Notes under the pieces: generated by a model
What the model was told of the DNA's origin: nothing
Databases searched by the model: none
Seen by the model: the letters and a program-made list of their open reading frames with translations, nothing else
Position numbers and translations under genes: made by a program
Shown: one piece after another, positions 29,550-34,297 of the stretch
How the letters are laid out: the number at the start of each line of letters is the position of its first letter
Position numbering within the stretch: position 1 is the first letter of the stretch
Assembly: GCA_009885545.1 (NCBI GenBank)
Contig: VFKM01000117.1
Coordinates: forward strand, 1-34,297
Length of the DNA stretch: 34,297 bases
Direction: 5' to 3'
From: Flavobacteriales bacterium
Lineage (GTDB): Bacteria > Bacteroidota > Bacteroidia > Flavobacteriales_D > Crocinitomicaceae

Positions 29550-30344
29550 TTATGTGGCAGACTGTTTTTTAATGATTCGCCAAAATAACGAAGGGAAAAA
29601 CCGTTTTATTTTTACAGCGAGTATTTCTTTGTTTCCAATTAAAACATCCTTTTTATTCTTCTGAACAGCTTTAAGTAATTGTTTCACACATTCTTCTGCC
29701 GACATACCCGTAGATTGATTGTGATCCATCAAACCATGTGTTGTGCCTACTGCATTTATAGCATTTTTTGAAATATCAGTATTTATTTTTCCAGGTGAAG
29801 CCATCGTAACACGAATTCCATGTTTTTCTTCCTCTAACAGTAAGCTTTCATAAAATCCATATAGCGCATGTTTCGAAGCGCAATAAGCAGAACGTAAAAA
29901 GAACCCAAATTTCCCAGCAATACTAGAAACAACAACAATGTGACCCCTGTTTTGATTAATCATGAAAGGAAGAACAGCTTTTGTAAGTGCAATATTGCCA
30001 AAATAATTGACTTCCATTATTTTTCTGTCGATTTCCAAACTAGTTTCTGCAACTGTTGATCGTTGACTTAAACCTCCATTATTGAAAAGAAAATCAATCC
30101 GACCAAATTGATCAATCACTTGTTGTGCTAATAAAGTGAAATTCTCAGAGTGTTCTAAATCCAAAGGCAAACACAAGTGATTCTCTGAATTTTTAAGTAC
30201 TTTTTTGACTTCATTTAAACCACTTTCATTACGCGCAGAAAGCACAATAGTTGCCCCATCTTGAGCCAATTGCTTTGCCATTTCAGAACCAATTCCTGAA
30301 GAAGCTCCAGTAATCCAAATAATTTTATTTTCGAAATAGTTCAT
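29550..30344 (-). CDS. SDR family oxidoreductase
   Basis: IWITGASSGIGSEMAKQL, NNGG, SSIAGKFGFFLRSAYCASKHAL. Confidence 0.93.
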   Translation of the reverse strand: MNYFENKIIWITGASSGIGSEMAKQLAQDGATIVLSARNESGLNEVKKVLKNSENHLCLPLDLEHSENFTLLAQQVIDQFGRIDFLFNNGGLSQRSTVAETSLEIDRKIMEVNYFGNIALTKAVLPFMINQNRGHIVVVSSIAGKFGFFLRSAYCASKHALYGFYESLLLEEEKHGIRVTMASPGKINTDISKNAINAVGTTHGLMDHNQSTGMSAEECVKQLLKAVQKNKKDVLIGNKEILAVKIKRFFPSLFWRIIKKQSAT

Positions 30345-30353
30345 TGTACAAAT

Positions 30354-30385
30354 AAAAAAAATCCCAACTACTTTTTAGTTGGGAT
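30354..30385 (-). terminator. Rho-independent terminator of the 30406-30828 gene
   Basis: Minus strand ATCCCAACTA-aaaag-TAGTTGGGAT then T run; perfect 10-bp stem. Confidence 0.88.
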
Positions 30386-30405
30386 TCAATAATAAAACTG
30401 AAGAT

Positions 30406-30828
30406 TTATAAATCGTCTGGAATTGTAACTTCCTTCAATGTTTTTGATTTCGGCTTCAATTTGTCGATAAAAATAATTTTAAATTTCTCGCCATCTGCAG
30501 TATAGATCATTTCTGAAATTCCATTGATAATTGTTGGAGCAGTTTTTTTCTCATTAAAAAATTTCTTATCAAGCAATTCATATGTATTATCATCATATTG
30601 AATAAAAATTGACATGATCATTCCATTTTCAACTCTTGCTTTACCAGAGATACAAGAAGTCCCTTCTTTTTCGAAATAACTAATTATAACATTTCTGTGC
30701 ATATCATCGGCTACAGTATATGCACCTCTTTTAGCAAATGCTTCTTCGAACTTTTTGTAACAATCCGTTTGAGCTGAAACTGAAAACGTTAAAACAATTG
30801 CTGTTAAAAATAATAAGCTTTTCTTCAT
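30406..30828 (-). CDS. Small secreted hypothetical protein
   Basis: 140 aa; signal peptide MKKSLLFLTAIVLTFSVSAQ. Confidence 0.7.
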   Translation of the reverse strand: MKKSLLFLTAIVLTFSVSAQTDCYKKFEEAFAKRGAYTVADDMHRNVIISYFEKEGTSCISGKARVENGMIMSIFIQYDDNTYELLDKKFFNEKKTAPTIINGISEMIYTADGEKFKIIFIDKLKPKSKTLKEVTIPDDL

Positions 30829-30861
30829 AATAATGTTCTTTTATGGGAGTAACCCCGGATT

Positions 30862-30869
30862 CAAATATA
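30862..30869 (-). promoter_or_regulatory. -7 element TATATTTG for the 30406-30828 gene
   Basis: Minus-strand TAnnTTTG with a TTG at 30893-30891, 21 nt spacing. Confidence 0.55.
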
Positions 30870-30910
30870 ACAAGTTTGAATGAATTTCACCAAGTCGTCT
30901 CTAATTTATT

Positions 30911-30918
30911 TATTTTTG
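30911..30918 (+). promoter_or_regulatory. -7 element TATTTTTG for gmhA
   Basis: TAnnTTTG 15 nt before ATG 30934. Confidence 0.45.
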
Positions 30919-30933
30919 ACAAAATTCAAAGCG

Positions 30934-31506
30934 ATGAGCACAAAACAAATAGCAGACCATTTTTTGGAGGCAGCGGAAATTTTGCAAAAATTTAACACAC
31001 CTGCGAATATCTCACTTATTGAACAAACAGGTAGATTAATGGTTGATTCAATTAATAATGGGGGAAAAATTATTAGTTGTGGAAATGGTGGCTCTTTGTG
31101 TGATGCAATGCATTTTGCTGAGGAACTTACGGGAAGATATAGAGATAACAGAAAAGCAATTGCTGCGATTTCTATTTCAGATGCTAGTCATATGAGTTGT
31201 GTTGCCAATGATTATGGTTACGATTTTGTTTTCTCACGTTATTTAGAAGCAATTGGAAGAAAAGGTGATGTCTTATTAGCTATTTCAACTTCAGGAAATT
31301 CAAAAAATATATTAGAAGCAATTAAGGTCGCAAAAGCAAATGGCATAACTGTAATTGGACTAACTGGAAAAACAGGCGGCGAAATGGCCAATTTATGTGA
31401 TATTGAAATTCGTGCCCCTTACTCAGATTATGCTGATCGTGCTCAAGAAATTCATATCAAAATAATTCATTCTTTGATTGATTATATTGAAAGTAATGTT
31501 GACTAA
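30934..31506 (+). CDS. gmhA: Phosphoheptose isomerase (SIS domain)
   Basis: [48 protein letters not shown]; start revised from 30880. Confidence 0.93.
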   Translation: MSTKQIADHFLEAAEILQKFNTPANISLIEQTGRLMVDSINNGGKIISCGNGGSLCDAMHFAEELTGRYRDNRKAIAAISISDASHMSCVANDYGYDFVFSRYLEAIGRKGDVLLAISTSGNSKNILEAIKVAKANGITVIGLTGKTGGEMANLCDIEIRAPYSDYADRAQEIHIKIIHSLIDYIESNVD

Positions 31507-31508
31507 CA

Positions 31509-31570
31509 TTTATCAACATTATTTCACAAAGTATGTTGATAAACGAAGTGAAAACAACACATTTCATTCG
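31509..31570. promoter_or_regulatory. Two consecutive inverted repeats upstream of the Fur-family gene
   Basis: TTTATCAACAT (31509-31519) with ATGTTGATAAA (31533-31543), perfect 11 bp; then CGAAgTGAAA (31544) with TTTCATTCG (31562-31570), one bulge; no T run. Confidence 0.45.
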
Positions 31571-31592
31571 AAACTGAACCAAAATAAATAAC

Positions 31593-31600
31593 TAAATTTG
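31593..31600 (+). promoter_or_regulatory. -7 element TAAATTTG for the Fur-family gene
   Basis: TAnnTTTG 20 nt before ATG 31621. Confidence 0.5.
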
Positions 31601-31620
31601 TCCTTTTCCGCTAAGAAATT

Positions 31621-32073
31621 ATGTCGAGTCAGGAATTACAGATAACTGTAAAAAATATTTTTTCGGCTTACCTAGAGCAAAACGGGCATCGCAAAACACC
31701 TGAACGCTTTGCTATACTTGCAGAAATCTATGATTATCAAGGTCATTTTGATATTGAATCCTTGTACATTAAAATGAAAAATCAAAATTACAGGGTTTCT
31801 CGTGCTACATTATATAATACCATTGAATTATTATTAGCATGTAATTTAGTATGTAAGCACCAATTTGGGAAAAACATCGCACAATTTGAAAAATCACATG
31901 GCTCGAAACAACATGACCATGTTATATGCACTGACACAGGTGAAGTAATAGAATTTTGTGATCCTCGAATTCAGAATATCAAAGCATCAATCGAAGAAAT
32001 TTTTGATATGAAAATACAACACCATTCTTTGTATTTATATGGTGTAAAGAATGAAAAAAAATCCAAATCTTAA
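31621..32073 (+). CDS. Fur family transcriptional regulator
   Basis: [51 protein letters not shown]. Confidence 0.9.
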   Translation: MSSQELQITVKNIFSAYLEQNGHRKTPERFAILAEIYDYQGHFDIESLYIKMKNQNYRVSRATLYNTIELLLACNLVCKHQFGKNIAQFEKSHGSKQHDHVICTDTGEVIEFCDPRIQNIKASIEEIFDMKIQHHSLYLYGVKNEKKSKS

Positions 32074-32076
32074 TTA

Positions 32077-32424
32077 ATGAGTTTAGATTTCAATATAGCT
32101 ATTACTAACGGAATTGCCGTTGTGTCATTTAAAGGAAAAATCTTGACTGATAGCCATCTTGAGAAATTAAATGCAGAAATTGGAATACAAACACTAGAAA
32201 AAACGACCAACTGGGTTTTTGATTTTGATCAATTAACACATATCAATTCTTCTGGAATAAATTTTATCATTCGTTCATTGACACGCTCACGCATTAATTG
32301 TGGTGACTTGGTCTTATGTTCGATCAAGGGAAATGTAAAAACACTATTTGAAATCGGGAAAATAAATGAAATCTTTTCAATTTATTCATCGACTTCAGAT
32401 GCAATCAATCATTTTAAGCAATAA
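32077..32424 (+). CDS. STAS domain protein (anti-sigma factor antagonist-like)
   Basis: 115 aa; 'NWVFDFDQLTHINSSGINFIIRSL'. Confidence 0.85.
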   Translation: MSLDFNIAITNGIAVVSFKGKILTDSHLEKLNAEIGIQTLEKTTNWVFDFDQLTHINSSGINFIIRSLTRSRINCGDLVLCSIKGNVKTLFEIGKINEIFSIYSSTSDAINHFKQ

Positions 32425-32427
32425 GTA

Positions 32428-33699
32428 ATGAAAGTAGATGTATTATTGGGGTTACAATGGGGTGACGAAGGAAAAGGGAAAATTGTTGATGTATTAACTC
32501 CACAATATGACATTATTGCTCGTTTTCAAGGTGGCCCAAATGCTGGTCACACGCTAGAATTTGAGGGAATAAAACATGTTTTGCACACTATTCCGTCTGG
32601 AATTTTCAGAGAAGGTGTAATGAACTTAGTAGGAAATGGAGTTGTTATTGACCCTGTTATTTTCCAAAAAGAATTGGAGAAGTTAGCGCCTTTCAATATT
32701 GATTTTAAAGCGCGTTTACTTATTTCAAAGAAAGCACATTTAATATTGCCAACACATCGTTTATTGGACGCTGCTTCTGAAACTTCTAAAGGTAAAAACA
32801 AAATTGGCTCAACATTAAAAGGAATTGGTCCAACATACATGGATAAAACAGGGCGTAATGGTTTGCGAGTAGGAGATATTTATATGTCCAATTTCAAAGA
32901 GAAATACAATGCTTTAGTTGAAAAACACGTTGGAATCCTTAAACATTACGAAGGTTTTGAATACGATTTAGCTGAATTGGAAGGCCCTTGGATGGAAGGA
33001 ATTGAAGTATTGAAAAGTTTAACTGCAGTTGATAGCGAACATTACTTGAATGAAGCAATTAAAAGCGGGAAAAAAGTTTTAGCGGAAGGAGCTCAAGGAA
33101 CAATGTTAGACATTGATTTTGGAACATATCCATTTGTTACTTCTTCAAATACTGTAACAGCAGGGACATGCACTGGATTGGGTATTGCACCTACTAAAAT
33201 TGGAAGTGTTATTGGTATTTTCAAAGCTTATTGCACGCGAGTAGGAAGTGGTCCTTTTCCAACAGAATTAGATGACGAAGTTGGTGAATTGATACGTCAA
33301 GAAGGACGTGAATTTGGAGCTACAACCGGACGTCCTCGTCGTTGTGGATGGAATGACATTCCACAGTTGAAATATGCAATCATGATTAATGGTGTTTCAG
33401 AATTATCCATGATGAAAGCGGATATATTAAGCTGTTTTGACAAAATAAAAGTGTGTACTCATTATATTATCGATGGTGAGAAAGTGGATTATTTCCCTTT
33501 TGATGTTGATGGCGTTGACTTAGTTCCTGTATATGAAGAAATCGAAGGATGGAACACAGATTTAACAGAATTGAGAAATTATGCTGATGCTCCACAAGCT
33601 TTAAAGAACTATGTGAAGTATTTGGAACAAAAATTGGAGGTTCCGATCACGGTCGTTTCAGTTGGACCAGATAGAACACAAACTTTAAGCAATAAATAA
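32428..33699 (+). CDS. purA: Adenylosuccinate synthase
   Basis: VLLGLQWGDEGKGKIVD, GGPNAGHT, GRPRRCGWND. Confidence 0.98.
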   Translation: MKVDVLLGLQWGDEGKGKIVDVLTPQYDIIARFQGGPNAGHTLEFEGIKHVLHTIPSGIFREGVMNLVGNGVVIDPVIFQKELEKLAPFNIDFKARLLISKKAHLILPTHRLLDAASETSKGKNKIGSTLKGIGPTYMDKTGRNGLRVGDIYMSNFKEKYNALVEKHVGILKHYEGFEYDLAELEGPWMEGIEVLKSLTAVDSEHYLNEAIKSGKKVLAEGAQGTMLDIDFGTYPFVTSSNTVTAGTCTGLGIAPTKIGSVIGIFKAYCTRVGSGPFPTELDDEVGELIRQEGREFGATTGRPRRCGWNDIPQLKYAIMINGVSELSMMKADILSCFDKIKVCTHYIIDGEKVDYFPFDVDGVDLVPVYEEIEGWNTDLTELRNYADAPQALKNYVKYLEQKLEVPITVVSVGPDRTQTLSNK

Positions 33700-33704
33700 C
33701 CGGA

Positions 33705-34297
33705 TTGATCAAATTCAAAAACATACTTAAAATTGCGCTTGTTACAGGCGCAATTTTTTTGTTGCCACAATTTGCTTGGACACAAAAGAATGTTCTTGAA
33801 TTATTGCCCGGTGCAGACAAACTCGGTTACAATGAAAAAACTGGTGCACACAGACTCGTAGGCTCTGTGAATTTTATTTACCAAGGAAACACCATGTACT
33901 GCGATTCTGCTCATTATTTCGATAAAACGCAAGAAGTTCGAGCTTACGGAAATGTGCATATTACAAAAGATGATATCAATTTATTTTGTGATTCGCTCTA
34001 CTACAATGGTAAAACGAAAAAAGCTAAATTGTGGGGACATGTGCGTGTGCGTGATTTGGAATACAAACTAACGACAGACACATTAGAGTACGACGCTAAA
34101 AAAAGCCAAGGAATTTACCGTCATGGAGGCAAAGTAGAAAGTATTGTTTCCAATGAAGTTTTGACTAGTCGAATTGGTTATTTCTATCCTGAATCACGTA
34201 GTTTTTTCTTCAGTGGAAAAGTGAATTACAAGAACGATGATTTGACAATGACCACTGATACATTGCAATACATTTACGCCAAGCAAACAACTTACTT
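33705..34297 (+). CDS. OstA/LptA-like family protein, N-terminal part (truncated by window end; TTG start proposed)
   Basis: Open frame to the window end: LIKFKNILKIALVTGAIFLLPQFAWTQKNVLELLPGADKLGYNEKTGAHRLVGSVNFIYQGNTMYCDSAHYFDKTQEVRAYGNVHI..., repeated OstA-type strands; absent from the ORF track. Confidence 0.8.
   Translation, partial: MIKFKNILKIALVTGAIFLLPQFAWTQKNVLELLPGADKLGYNEKTGAHRLVGSVNFIYQGNTMYCDSAHYFDKTQEVRAYGNVHITKDDINLFCDSLYYNGKTKKAKLWGHVRVRDLEYKLTTDTLEYDAKKSQGIYRHGGKVESIVSNEVLTSRIGYFYPESRSFFFSGKVNYKNDDLTMTTDTLQYIYAKQTTY
33729..33760 (+). terminator. Intrinsic terminator-like hairpin downstream of purA, inside the OstA-like signal-peptide codons
   Basis: AAAATTGCGC (33729-33738), 9-nt loop, GCGCAATTTT (33748-33757), T run 33754-33760; perfect 10-bp stem. 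Confidence 0.75.

Noticed and set aside
1-34297. CRISPR arrays, IS elements, phage genes, tRNA/rRNA
   Set aside because: None recognised on reading; no regularly spaced repeats, transposase or integrase motifs, or tRNA-like cloverleafs were seen, although weak cases cannot be excluded by eye.

Overview
The window looks like Bacteroidetes/Flavobacteriales chromosomal DNA: it is AT-rich, promoters resemble TAnnTTTG, there is a T9SS-type sorting tail, and Shine-Dalgarno motifs are weak. Most of it is ordinary core gene content: murB, a DEAD-box helicase, a Nif3/zinc-ribbon pair, AsmA, ChaN-like, an LtaS-like/DAG-kinase pair, methylmalonyl-CoA mutase, a FtsB/DivIC-like gene, a surE-lpxB-SpoIID cluster, an NlpC/P60 peptidase, glyA, gmhA, a Fur/STAS/purA cluster, and the start of an OstA/LptA-like gene. 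I saw no CRISPR array, rRNA, tRNA, IS element or recognisable defence system. The least ordinary region is about 1039-5640. There, a secreted subtilisin-like protease gene is bracketed by an intact helicase and a decayed, mosaic-identity copy of that helicase's 3' end. The decayed copy carries a 295-bp deletion at a CCTCGT microhomology and is preceded by a phased heptanucleotide repeat. Other items worth a second look are a perfect intrinsic-terminator hairpin inside the signal-peptide codons of the OstA-like gene, a translationally coupled LtaS-like/DAG-kinase pair in an apparently LPS-making bacterium, two unlisted coding regions (a 51-aa membrane microprotein and the truncated OstA-like ORF), and promoter-based start-codon revisions. 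All calls come from reading the sequence by eye; no database search was run.
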